From NCBI RefSeq assembly GCF_017873965.1, contig NZ_JAGGKT010000001.1:731645-795644 (forward strand): a stretch of DNA of 64,000 bases, written 5' to 3'. Origin of the DNA: Ammoniphilus resinae. GTDB lineage: Bacteria > Bacillota > Bacilli > Aneurinibacillales > RAOX-1. Below the pieces are notes generated by a model. It was given only the letters and a program-made list of their open reading frames with translations. It was not told the DNA's origin and made no database searches. The position numbers were made by a program, and so were the translations under genes. Numbering within the stretch: the stretch's first letter is position 1; every line of letters starts with the position of its first letter. Positions 56,822 through 64,000 of this stretch are shown here, in pieces.

Positions 56822-57595
56822 ATGAACTGGTTGAATGATTTGCCGCTATTTTTATTGATTTTCATTCGCATTAGCTCATTTTTTATGACGGCTCCTATTT
56901 TTATAAGCCGTAGTATTCCCATTCACTACAAAATCGGACTTTCATTTTTCTTGACCATTCTGGTATTCCCACAAGTAAATAGCCAGGAACAATTGGTGTT
57001 GGATAGTTTCTATTGGACGTTGATCATCAAAGAAGCTCTCGTCGGCATTGTGATCGGTTTTGTTGCTTCCGTGCTGTTTTATGCTGTCCAGGTGGCCGGG
57101 ATCTTCATCGATACGCAAATCGGCTTTGCGATGGCGAATATTTTTGATCCACAAACCGGCATTCAGACACCTTTAACGGGACGGCTGAATTATGTGTTAG
57201 CAACGCTTTTCTTACTGGCTTTGAACGGACACCACTTACTGATCAAAGGGATTTTTTACAGTTTTGATTGGATCGCGGTGAATCAGTGGACTCCAGCCCT
57301 AAGCGATGGCAGGGTTTCTACCTATCTTGTTGAATCGTTCAGCCGCATGTTTGAAGTGGCCTTTCTAATGGCTATACCCGTAGCGGGTGCCTTATTCTTG
57401 GTGGATGTTGCTCTGGGCATTGTGGCTAAAACGGTCCCGCAGATGAATGTTTTTGTTGTCGGGATGCCGTTAAAAGTGATGGTCAACTTCATCATCTTTC
57501 TTTTGGTGTTGCCCGGATTCTTTCTCATTCTGCAGAAGTTATTCAAGGACATGATGGAATCCATGCAAGCCATCATTCACATTTTAGGAGCCTAG
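56822..57595 (+). CDS. fliR: Flagellar export gate protein FliR
   Basis: Gate subunit next to FliP and FliQ. Seen in 257 residues: multiple membrane helices and the typical IDTQIGFAMANIFDPQTGIQ stretch. ATG 4 nt after the fliQ stop. Confidence 0.97.
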   Translation: MNWLNDLPLFLLIFIRISSFFMTAPIFISRSIPIHYKIGLSFFLTILVFPQVNSQEQLVLDSFYWTLIIKEALVGIVIGFVASVLFYAVQVAGIFIDTQIGFAMANIFDPQTGIQTPLTGRLNYVLATLFLLALNGHHLLIKGIFYSFDWIAVNQWTPALSDGRVSTYLVESFSRMFEVAFLMAIPVAGALFLVDVALGIVAKTVPQMNVFVVGMPLKVMVNFIIFLLVLPGFFLILQKLFKDMMESMQAIIHILGA

Positions 57596-57602
57596 GATCG
57601 AT

Positions 57603-58691
57603 ATGGAGCGTAATTACGTTCAACTTCAACTCCAGTTCTTTTCCGGAGAAAAAACGGAAAAAGCAACCCCGCGAAAATTACAAGATGCAAGGAAAAAAGG
57701 GCAGGTAGCGAAAAGCGCTGAACTGCCATCCGCCTTTATTTTACTGTTCGTCTTCCTTTTAATTTGGCTTCTTGGAGGATATCTCGGGACACATTTCCGC
57801 GGAATTTTTCTGCGCAGCTTTTCGGAATATCTTCTATGGGATGTGACCGCGGACACGGCAGATATTCTTTTTAAACAATTATCATGGGAAGCAGTGAAGA
57901 TGATCGCACCCATCTTTGCGATTACATTCGTTGCCGGGATTCTTGCTAATTACGTGCAAATTGGGTTTCTCTTCACGGGTGAGCCGCTGAAGATGAAACT
58001 AGAAAAATTGAACCCGATCGAAGGAGCCAAGCGGATTGTTTCCATGCGTTCACTCGTCGAGTTGTTCAAATCGATTTTAAAGATTCTATTAACTTCTTCG
58101 GTTGCTTTCTATCTTTTATGGGGGGCAAAAGGAGAATTGGTTCAGCTCTATGATAAGGGAATTGGTCAAGCGGCCCAGTTCATCAATACGACGGCCATGA
58201 AACTCGGGGTGGTGATTGCCCTCTTGCTAGTAGTGTTGGCCATATTCGACTATATGTATCAGAAATATGATCATGGAAAGCAACTTCGGATGTCTAAACA
58301 GGACATTAAAGATGAATATAAAAAGACGGAAGGGGACCCGCTGATCAAGGGAAAGATTAAGGAGAAACAGCGTCAGATGGCGATGAGCCGAATGATGAGT
58401 GAGATCCCAAACGCGGACGTGGTCATTACCAACCCGACCCACTTTGCCGTAGCGATTGCCTACCGGGCAGAGGAAATGCAGGCGCCCATGGTGGTAGCCA
58501 AAGGGAAGGATTTCGTTGCCTTGAAGATTAAAGAAATAGCGAAGGAACATCAGGTTATTATGATGGAAAATAAACCGTTGGCTCGCGCATTGTATGCCAA
58601 TGCCGAAATGGGGGAACAGATCCCAGAAGACCTATTTAAAGCGGTCGCGGAAGTGTTAGCTTACGTCTATCGCTTGAAAGGAATCGTGTGA
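57603..58691 (+). CDS. flhB: Flagellar export switch protein FlhB
   Basis: Membrane protein whose cytoplasmic domain autocleaves to switch export specificity. Seen in 362 residues: FFSGEKTEKATPRKLQDARKKGQV at the N-terminus, four membrane segments, and the intact cleavage motif NPTH in VVITNPTHFAVA. FlhB normally switches with FliK, which is not encoded in this operon. ATG after AGGATCG. Confidence 0.98.
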   Translation: MERNYVQLQLQFFSGEKTEKATPRKLQDARKKGQVAKSAELPSAFILLFVFLLIWLLGGYLGTHFRGIFLRSFSEYLLWDVTADTADILFKQLSWEAVKMIAPIFAITFVAGILANYVQIGFLFTGEPLKMKLEKLNPIEGAKRIVSMRSLVELFKSILKILLTSSVAFYLLWGAKGELVQLYDKGIGQAAQFINTTAMKLGVVIALLLVVLAIFDYMYQKYDHGKQLRMSKQDIKDEYKKTEGDPLIKGKIKEKQRQMAMSRMMSEIPNADVVITNPTHFAVAIAYRAEEMQAPMVVAKGKDFVALKIKEIAKEHQVIMMENKPLARALYANAEMGEQIPEDLFKAVAEVLAYVYRLKGIV

Positions 58692-58710
58692 TGAAGGAGG
58701 GGGTGAGGTA

Positions 58711-60744
58711 ATGAAGTTAAAAGATTTTGCCGTCTTGGCAGCCGTGATTATGATCGTGGTCATGATGGTCATCCCATTGCCGACGATGCTGTTGGATTTT
58801 CTTTTAATCATCAATCTGTCATTGTCCCTAACGATTCTATTAGTCGCCATGAATACGAAGGAACCGTTGGAATTTTCCATTTTTCCTTCCTTACTGTTAT
58901 TAACGACCTTGTTTCGCTTGGCCTTGAACGTGTCTACTACCCGATCTATTCTTTCGAGTGCCGATGGAGGAAAGGTCATCGAGGCCTTCGGTTCATTCGT
59001 GGTCGGAGGGAATTATGTTGTTGGATTTGTCGTCTTCCTCATTCTTATTATCATCCAATTCGTTGTGATTACCAAAGGGTCTGAACGCGTAGCGGAGGTT
59101 GCAGCACGCTTCACCCTCGATGCGATGCCAGGAAAACAGATGAGTATTGATGCGGACTTGAATACAGGGATGATCAGTGATCAAGAGGCAAGAGAGCGCA
59201 GAAGAAATGTGGAACGTGAAGCTGATTTCTACGGAGCGATGGACGGAGCCAGCAAATTCGTCAAGGGTGATGCGATTGCCGGGATTATTATCTTTATTAT
59301 TAACGTTTTAGGCGGCTTCGTAATTGGAACGACGATCCACGATATGGGCTTTGCGGAATCCGCCAGTACCTTTACTCTTCTATCTGTCGGTGACGGGTTG
59401 GTCAGCCAAATACCTGCACTACTAATCTCTACTGCCACAGGTATTGTCGTAACAAGAGCGGCTTCTGATGGGAATCTAGGCGAGGACATTACCAGCCAGA
59501 TCTTCTCCTACCCCAAACTATTGTATATCGTTGCGGGAACTATCGGTTTGCTGGGATTGTTTACACCGATTGGAATTTTTACTTCATGGCCTTTGGCCGC
59601 GATAATTGCCTTTGGCGGATATCAGATGCAGCGGGCACAGCAGAAGAACCAAGAAGAAGCGGTTGTAGAGACAGAAGGGGAAGAAACAGAGGGTCTAAGC
59701 CGAACGGAAAACGTGATGAGCTTGCTGCAAGTGGATCCTATTGAATTCGAATTTGGCTATGGCTTGATTCCCTTGGCAGATGCCAAGCAGGGCGGGGATC
59801 TACTGGACCGGGTGGTCATGATCCGCAGACAATTTGCCTTGGAAATGGGTTTTCTCGTTCCGGTCATCCGAATTCGTGACAATATCCAGCTCAAACCAAA
59901 TGAATATGTCATTAAACTGAAAGGCAACCAAGTGGCCAAAGGGGAAATTCTCTTGGATCATTACTTGGCGATGAGCCATGGGATGGATGATGAGGAGATC
60001 GTGGGGATTGAAACCATTGAACCCGCCTTTGGGATGCCGGCCCTCTGGGTGAATGAGGAAATGAAGGAAAGAGCGGAATTATACGGGTATACCGTGGTGG
60101 ATCCGCCATCTGCGGTTGCCACACATCTGACAGAAGTCATTAAAAAATATGCGCATGAGGTATTAAGCCGTCAATTAACCAAACAACTCATCGATCACTT
60201 GAAGGAAACGCATCCTGCGCTGGTGGACGAACTCATCCCATCGATGTTATCCGTTGGAGACGTTCAGCGCGTGCTACAGAACTTGTTAAGAGAAAAAATC
60301 TCCATCCGTGATTTGATTACGATCTTTGAAACCTTGGCCGATTATGCAAGTTATACCAAGAACATCCAAGTTTTAACGGAGTATGTGAGACAAGCTCTAT
60401 CGAGACAGATTACACAGCAATATGCAAAGCCGGGTGAGCCGATTCAGGTGTTAACGGCAGGTTCAAGTTTGGAGAAACGGATTACTGACGGACTGCAACA
60501 AACGGAACAGGGACAATATTTAACCTTGGATCCGGAAAGTGTGCATCGAATCCATGAAGCACTAAGTGAACAGTTTCAACGAAGCCTGCAGTTAGGCGCC
60601 CAGCCGATCCTCCTGACGACACCGGCTATCCGTATGCATATTCGCCAATTAGTAGAAAGAATTATGCCGGATGTCCCTGTTTTATCCTATAACGAACTCG
60701 AGCCTGATGTAGAAGTTCAAAACATTGGAGTGGTGAATCTGTGA
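58711..60744 (+). CDS. flhA: Flagellar export protein FlhA
   Basis: Export-gate ion channel and substrate-docking platform. Seen in 677 residues: eight membrane segments in the first 310 residues, the FHIPEP motif region (MPGKQMSIDADLNTGMI), and a large cytoplasmic domain. ATG after GAAGGAGGGGGTGAGG. It overlaps flhF by 4 nt. Confidence 0.98.
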   Translation: MKLKDFAVLAAVIMIVVMMVIPLPTMLLDFLLIINLSLSLTILLVAMNTKEPLEFSIFPSLLLLTTLFRLALNVSTTRSILSSADGGKVIEAFGSFVVGGNYVVGFVVFLILIIIQFVVITKGSERVAEVAARFTLDAMPGKQMSIDADLNTGMISDQEARERRRNVEREADFYGAMDGASKFVKGDAIAGIIIFIINVLGGFVIGTTIHDMGFAESASTFTLLSVGDGLVSQIPALLISTATGIVVTRAASDGNLGEDITSQIFSYPKLLYIVAGTIGLLGLFTPIGIFTSWPLAAIIAFGGYQMQRAQQKNQEEAVVETEGEETEGLSRTENVMSLLQVDPIEFEFGYGLIPLADAKQGGDLLDRVVMIRRQFALEMGFLVPVIRIRDNIQLKPNEYVIKLKGNQVAKGEILLDHYLAMSHGMDDEEIVGIETIEPAFGMPALWVNEEMKERAELYGYTVVDPPSAVATHLTEVIKKYAHEVLSRQLTKQLIDHLKETHPALVDELIPSMLSVGDVQRVLQNLLREKISIRDLITIFETLADYASYTKNIQVLTEYVRQALSRQITQQYAKPGEPIQVLTAGSSLEKRITDGLQQTEQGQYLTLDPESVHRIHEALSEQFQRSLQLGAQPILLTTPAIRMHIRQLVERIMPDVPVLSYNELEPDVEVQNIGVVNL

Positions 60745-61886
60745 AGGTAAAAAGATATGTCGTTGATTCCATGCCTTCCGCTTTACAGAAAATACGGGTG
60801 GAGCTGGGGGACCAAGCAGTCATCTTGAATACAAAGGAAATTCGGAAGAGTGGATTTTTAGGGATCTTTGGCAAGAGGCAAATTGAAGTGATCGCAGCGG
60901 TCCCCGCGGAACAAGCTTCTCAACCTAAAGCAGTGCCCGAGAAGCCTTCTCTTGTACCGGAGAAAAAATCTCCTGTTTTGTCGCGGGTAGAACCACAACC
61001 AGAAGTCTTGAAAGAAATTCAGGGAATGAAAGAACTGCTAATCGGGATAGCATCTGGCAGTGGTGGCCAAGAAAAGGTTCCTAAACCACTAGGCAAATGG
61101 ATGCAGCGATTAAAAGAGCAAGAAGTTGACCAGAAGGTCATTGACTATCTGGTGGAACAGACATTACGGTCATTCCCATCGATTGAACAGGCGGAACCAG
61201 ATGCGATTCGTGACAATCTGCTTACCCAAATCGAAAAGATCATGAAGGAAGGCATCTTGCTAGAGCCTAAAATTGAGAAGTCTGTCAATATGGTCAGTTT
61301 TGTGGGACCAACAGGAGTAGGGAAAACGACGACGATTGCCAAAATGGCGGCACATCAGATGCTTCATCATGACCGTCGTGTCGGTATGATCACGACGGAT
61401 ACGTACCGGATTGCCGCTGTCGAGCAATTAAAAACCTATGCCAATATTCTCAATGTCCCTATAGAAACGGTATTCTCACCGGATGGATTGAATAAGGCGA
61501 TGAAGAATATGCAAAATTGTGATCTGATCTTTATGGATACAACCGGCAGGAATTATCAGGATGAGCAATATGTGCAGCAGATTGGAAAATACTTGGCCGA
61601 GCAGGTTGTCCAGGAAAACTATTTGGTTTTAAGCCTAACCTCTAAATACAGCGACATGAAAACCATCGTTGATCATTTTGCAACATTTCCAATCGACAAG
61701 TTAATCCTGACCAAACTGGATGAGACTTTATCTTACGGGGCGGTATTAAATCTAGCCTTTCATTATCCTTATCCATTGGCTTATGTAACGACAGGCCAAA
61801 ATGTGCCTGAAGACATCAGCAAGATAGAGTCTGAGAAAATAGCGAGAATGATGTTAGGAGTTGCAGACAACCATGGATCAAGCTGA
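60741..61886 (+). CDS. flhF: Flagellar biosynthesis SRP-like GTPase FlhF
   Basis: SRP-family GTPase that guides flagellar number and place. Seen in 381 residues: N-terminal basic part, a variable Pro/Gln region, and a GTPase NG domain with [18 protein letters not shown] and TKLDE. Start GTG 60741 overlaps the flhA stop. It overlaps flhG by 14 nt. Confidence 0.96.
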   Translation: MKVKRYVVDSMPSALQKIRVELGDQAVILNTKEIRKSGFLGIFGKRQIEVIAAVPAEQASQPKAVPEKPSLVPEKKSPVLSRVEPQPEVLKEIQGMKELLIGIASGSGGQEKVPKPLGKWMQRLKEQEVDQKVIDYLVEQTLRSFPSIEQAEPDAIRDNLLTQIEKIMKEGILLEPKIEKSVNMVSFVGPTGVGKTTTIAKMAAHQMLHHDRRVGMITTDTYRIAAVEQLKTYANILNVPIETVFSPDGLNKAMKNMQNCDLIFMDTTGRNYQDEQYVQQIGKYLAEQVVQENYLVLSLTSKYSDMKTIVDHFATFPIDKLILTKLDETLSYGAVLNLAFHYPYPLAYVTTGQNVPEDISKIESEKIARMMLGVADNHGSS

Positions 61887-62736
61887 GCGTCTGAGAGAAT
61901 TTTTGCAGCAGAAAAAACAACCCAAGCCAACTCGAGTGATTGCGGTAACTAGTGGAAAAGGCGGAGTAGGGAAATCTAATTTTAGTGTGAACCTTGCGTT
62001 GACACTGATGGCCCAGGGACAAAAAGTCGTGATTATCGACCTGGATATCGGCATGGCGAACATTGATATTCTGATGGGCTTGTCCCCTAAGTCAAACTTA
62101 CTAGATATCATTCATCGGAATTACTCGATCTGGAATGTGATTGAAAAAGGTCCCTTTGGTCTGGAATATATCGCAGGCGGATCAGGCTTTCAGGATGTTC
62201 TGAAGCTAGAAGAACAAGGAATGAACCAATTTTTTCAACAGTTAGAACGGCTGCAAGGGTATGCCGACTTTATTTTGTTGGATACAGGGGCAGGAATTTC
62301 ACAAGAGTCCTTACGATTTATCCTGGCGGCAGATGAGGTGTTGTTGGTGACGACACCCGAGCCCACCGCGATTACAGATGCTTATTCCATGGTGAAGATC
62401 CTCCATGGAAGAAATCCATCCGTTCAAATTCGTCTGATGGTGAACAGGGTTCAATCCTATCAGGAAGGAAGAACCGTTGCCGAGAAAATCCAACTCGTAT
62501 CAAAAAAATTCCTTCAATTAGAGATCGGAACACTGGGGTACTTAATGGAGGACAGCCAAGTGATGCAGGCAGTAAAAAATCAAACCCCTTTTTATGTGGC
62601 TTATCCGAACAGTGCAGCTTCTAAAGGAATAAAGGAAATCGCGCAGAGCTACTTATCGGGTGCAGAAGCGGTCCAGTCCGACGACAAAGGGATGAAAGGC
62701 TTCATCCAGAGATTGGTTCGCATGGTTAAACAGTAG
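61873..62736 (+). CDS. flhG: Flagellar number regulator FlhG (YlxH, MinD-like ATPase)
   Basis: MinD/ParA-like ATPase that works with FlhF. Seen in 287 residues: deviant Walker A SGKGGVGKSNFSVN, DLDIGMANIDILMG, and DTGAGIS. ATG 61873 inside the flhF tail; TTG 61861 upstream is against the site. In B. subtilis cheB, cheA, cheW, cheC and cheD follow, but here they are absent. Confidence 0.95.
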   Translation: MDQAERLREFLQQKKQPKPTRVIAVTSGKGGVGKSNFSVNLALTLMAQGQKVVIIDLDIGMANIDILMGLSPKSNLLDIIHRNYSIWNVIEKGPFGLEYIAGGSGFQDVLKLEEQGMNQFFQQLERLQGYADFILLDTGAGISQESLRFILAADEVLLVTTPEPTAITDAYSMVKILHGRNPSVQIRLMVNRVQSYQEGRTVAEKIQLVSKKFLQLEIGTLGYLMEDSQVMQAVKNQTPFYVAYPNSAASKGIKEIAQSYLSGAEAVQSDDKGMKGFIQRLVRMVKQ

Positions 62737-62754
62737 AGGGAAGGGGTGATGAAG

Positions 62755-63075
62755 ATGATTGGCAGTTGGAAATGGAATACCGGATTAGGGGCCCTCGCCT
62801 TCATCCTATCTTTCTTCTTTTCTCTTGAACACAATACGTATTTTGTTTCTGTTATGCGCTCCTGCTACTCCTTTATTTTCTTTTTCCTGCTAGGATACCT
62901 TCCACGATTTTTGTTCGCCCGGTTCGGTTCACCGCAGGAACCTGAAATAGAGGAACCAATGATTGAAGAAAAGAGGGTAGAAGAAGAAAATCCAGCGGAT
63001 GAATTTCAACCCATGAATGCTACAGACATCAATAAGGCGAGCCAAGTCATTCGACAATGGACGAACGAGTCATAA
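62755..63075 (+). CDS. Small membrane protein of unknown function before sigD
   Basis: Not recognised. Seen in 106 residues: two closely spaced hydrophobic segments (about 10-25 and 31-52), a Glu-rich cytoplasmic tail, and a C-terminal TDINKASQVIRQWTNE helix. ATG 62755 is 8 nt after AAGGGG. It takes the place of the che genes between flhG and sigD. Confidence 0.8.
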   Translation: MIGSWKWNTGLGALAFILSFFFSLEHNTYFVSVMRSCYSFIFFFLLGYLPRFLFARFGSPQEPEIEEPMIEEKRVEEENPADEFQPMNATDINKASQVIRQWTNES

Positions 63076-63097
63076 AACGTCTTAAAAAAGGGTGGGG

Positions 63098-63880
63098 ATG
63101 GGTGTGAACGATCAAAAAAGAGAAATGAAAATACGACTAGATTCTCTATGGCAGGCCTGGCAGGAATGGAAAGATCCCAACGCTCGGGAACAATTGGTTG
63201 AACGGTATCTGCCGTTGGTCTATCGAACCGCTCAGAACTTGAAGATGAATCTTCCGCAGATGATAGACAAGGATGACCTGGTGAGTTGGGGATCACTAGG
63301 GTTATTAGATGCGCTAAACAAGTATGAGCACGCACGCGGTTTAGCCTTTGAAACCTATGCCACGACGCGGATTCGCGGCGCGATGATCGATGGGATGCGT
63401 GATGTGGACTGGGTTCCACGTTCTGTTCGGGAGAAAATTAAAAAATGGGAGAGTGCCTACCGCGACATAGAACAACAACAGCAACGTCCGCCAAACCAAA
63501 AGGAAATTGGCCATTACTTAGGTCTTTCCAGCAAAGAAATCGTTCAATTCTCTTCTCAATTGCACGCCAGTCAGATCGTATCCTTGGATCAGCCAGCTTC
63601 GCAAGATGAAGAACAGCAAAATTTACTGGCCAAAGTAGTGGATGAACAGGCTCTAAATCAGCAGCAACTTATCGAGGAGGAAGAAGAAAAGCGATTCTTG
63701 GCCCAATGTATTGATCAATTACCAGAGAAAGAAAAACTAGTCGTTTCGATGATTTATTATGAAGAATTAACCTTTTCGGAAACAGCGGAAGTAATGGGGC
63801 TTACGACGGGACGGATTTCCCAGCTCCATTCGAAAGCGATGGGTCGCTTGCGTCAACAATATGCGAGTCTATTGAATTAA
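63098..63880 (+). CDS. sigD: RNA polymerase sigma factor SigD/FliA
   Basis: Sigma-28 for late flagellar and motility genes. Seen in 260 residues: region 2 with DLVSWGSLGLLDALNKYEHAR and FETYATTRIRGAMIDGMRD, region 3 with VPRSVREKIKKW, and region 4 (LPEKEKLVVSMIYYEELTFS, GLTTGRISQLHSKAM). ATG 63098 after AAAGGG; GTG 63104 is an alternative. Its anti-sigma factor flgM is not in the window. It closes the operon, before a terminator. Confidence 0.97.
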   Translation: MGVNDQKREMKIRLDSLWQAWQEWKDPNAREQLVERYLPLVYRTAQNLKMNLPQMIDKDDLVSWGSLGLLDALNKYEHARGLAFETYATTRIRGAMIDGMRDVDWVPRSVREKIKKWESAYRDIEQQQQRPPNQKEIGHYLGLSSKEIVQFSSQLHASQIVSLDQPASQDEEQQNLLAKVVDEQALNQQQLIEEEEEKRFLAQCIDQLPEKEKLVVSMIYYEELTFSETAEVMGLTTGRISQLHSKAMGRLRQQYASLLN

Positions 63881-63944
63881 TTGAGAAAAAGAGGTTCCCA
63901 AGGGACAATGTCATTAAGTTAAGATGCAAGATCAAAAATCTAGT

Positions 63945-63984
63945 AAAGAGCAGGTTATCGAATAGATAACCCGCTCTTTTTTTT
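63945..63984 (+). terminator. Terminator of the fla operon
   Basis: AAAGAGCAGGTTATC pairs with GATAACCCGCTCTTT (one mismatch) across a 5-nt loop, followed by a run of T to 63984. Confidence 0.93.
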
Positions 63985-64000
63985 GCACGAAAAAAAAAAA

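Noticed and set aside
63985..64000. Poly-A end of the window
   Set aside because: A run of ten A follows the terminator; it may be natural AT-rich intergenic DNA cut by the window edge and gives no feature.

Overview
The window is chromosomal DNA from a spore-forming, flagellated, low-GC Bacillales species. The evidence is gene order and content: the ylbH-ylbN block, the fapR-plsX fatty-acid operon, smc-ftsY-ylxM-ffh-rpsP, the sucCD-dprA-topA-trmFO-hslVU-codY block and the large fla operon follow the Bacillus subtilis order with a few insertions and losses. ylbJ and a 43-codon sda gene point to sporulation. No tRNA, rRNA, insertion sequence, prophage or CRISPR array was seen. I do not name a genus.

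Layout. 1-4512 (minus strand): pyruvate dehydrogenase operon pdhA-pdhB-pdhC-pdhD, with pdhD running off the left edge; upstream of it is a structured RNA candidate ending in an intrinsic terminator. 4975-11650: rsmD-coaD, ylbJ (minus), ylbK-ylbL, tmcAL (minus), yceD-rpmF. 11710-18493: a FapR-controlled fatty-acid operon fapR-plsX-fabH-fabD-fabG-acpP-fabF, then rnc. 18499-26059: a radical SAM gene, smc, and the SRP genes ftsY, ylxM and ffh. 26180-33362: rpsP, khpA, ylqD, rimM, trmD, rplS, lepB, rbgA, rnhB, a FliK-like and FlhB-like pair, and yraN. 33363-34622: gene-poor interval with eight perfect-length 52-bp tandem repeats carrying a palindrome, followed by sda (minus) and a DnaA-box cluster. 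34623-37522: a ComM/YifB-like AAA protein (minus) and an unrecognised lipoprotein. 37689-47352: sucCD, dprA, topA, trmFO, hslVU, codY. 47564-63880: fla operon from flgB to the motility sigma factor sigD, closed by a strong terminator.

How it fits together. Most genes are core metabolism, translation, secretion and chromosome maintenance. PDH supplies acetyl-CoA, which feeds the Fab operon and the TCA cycle (sucCD). The fla operon encodes rod, MS-ring, switch and type III export parts, but lacks the fliK-flgD-flgE, fliL-fliM and cheY/che genes that sit inside the B. subtilis operon. Sda next to DnaA boxes looks like the replication checkpoint on sporulation.

The least explained parts are the 52-bp array (one repeat is five DNA turns), the structured element upstream of pdhA, the reduced fla operon, and a few small or unrecognised genes. 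Gene starts were chosen by ribosome binding site and family length; several are TTG or GTG. All functional calls are by recognition of motifs and gene order, with no database search.
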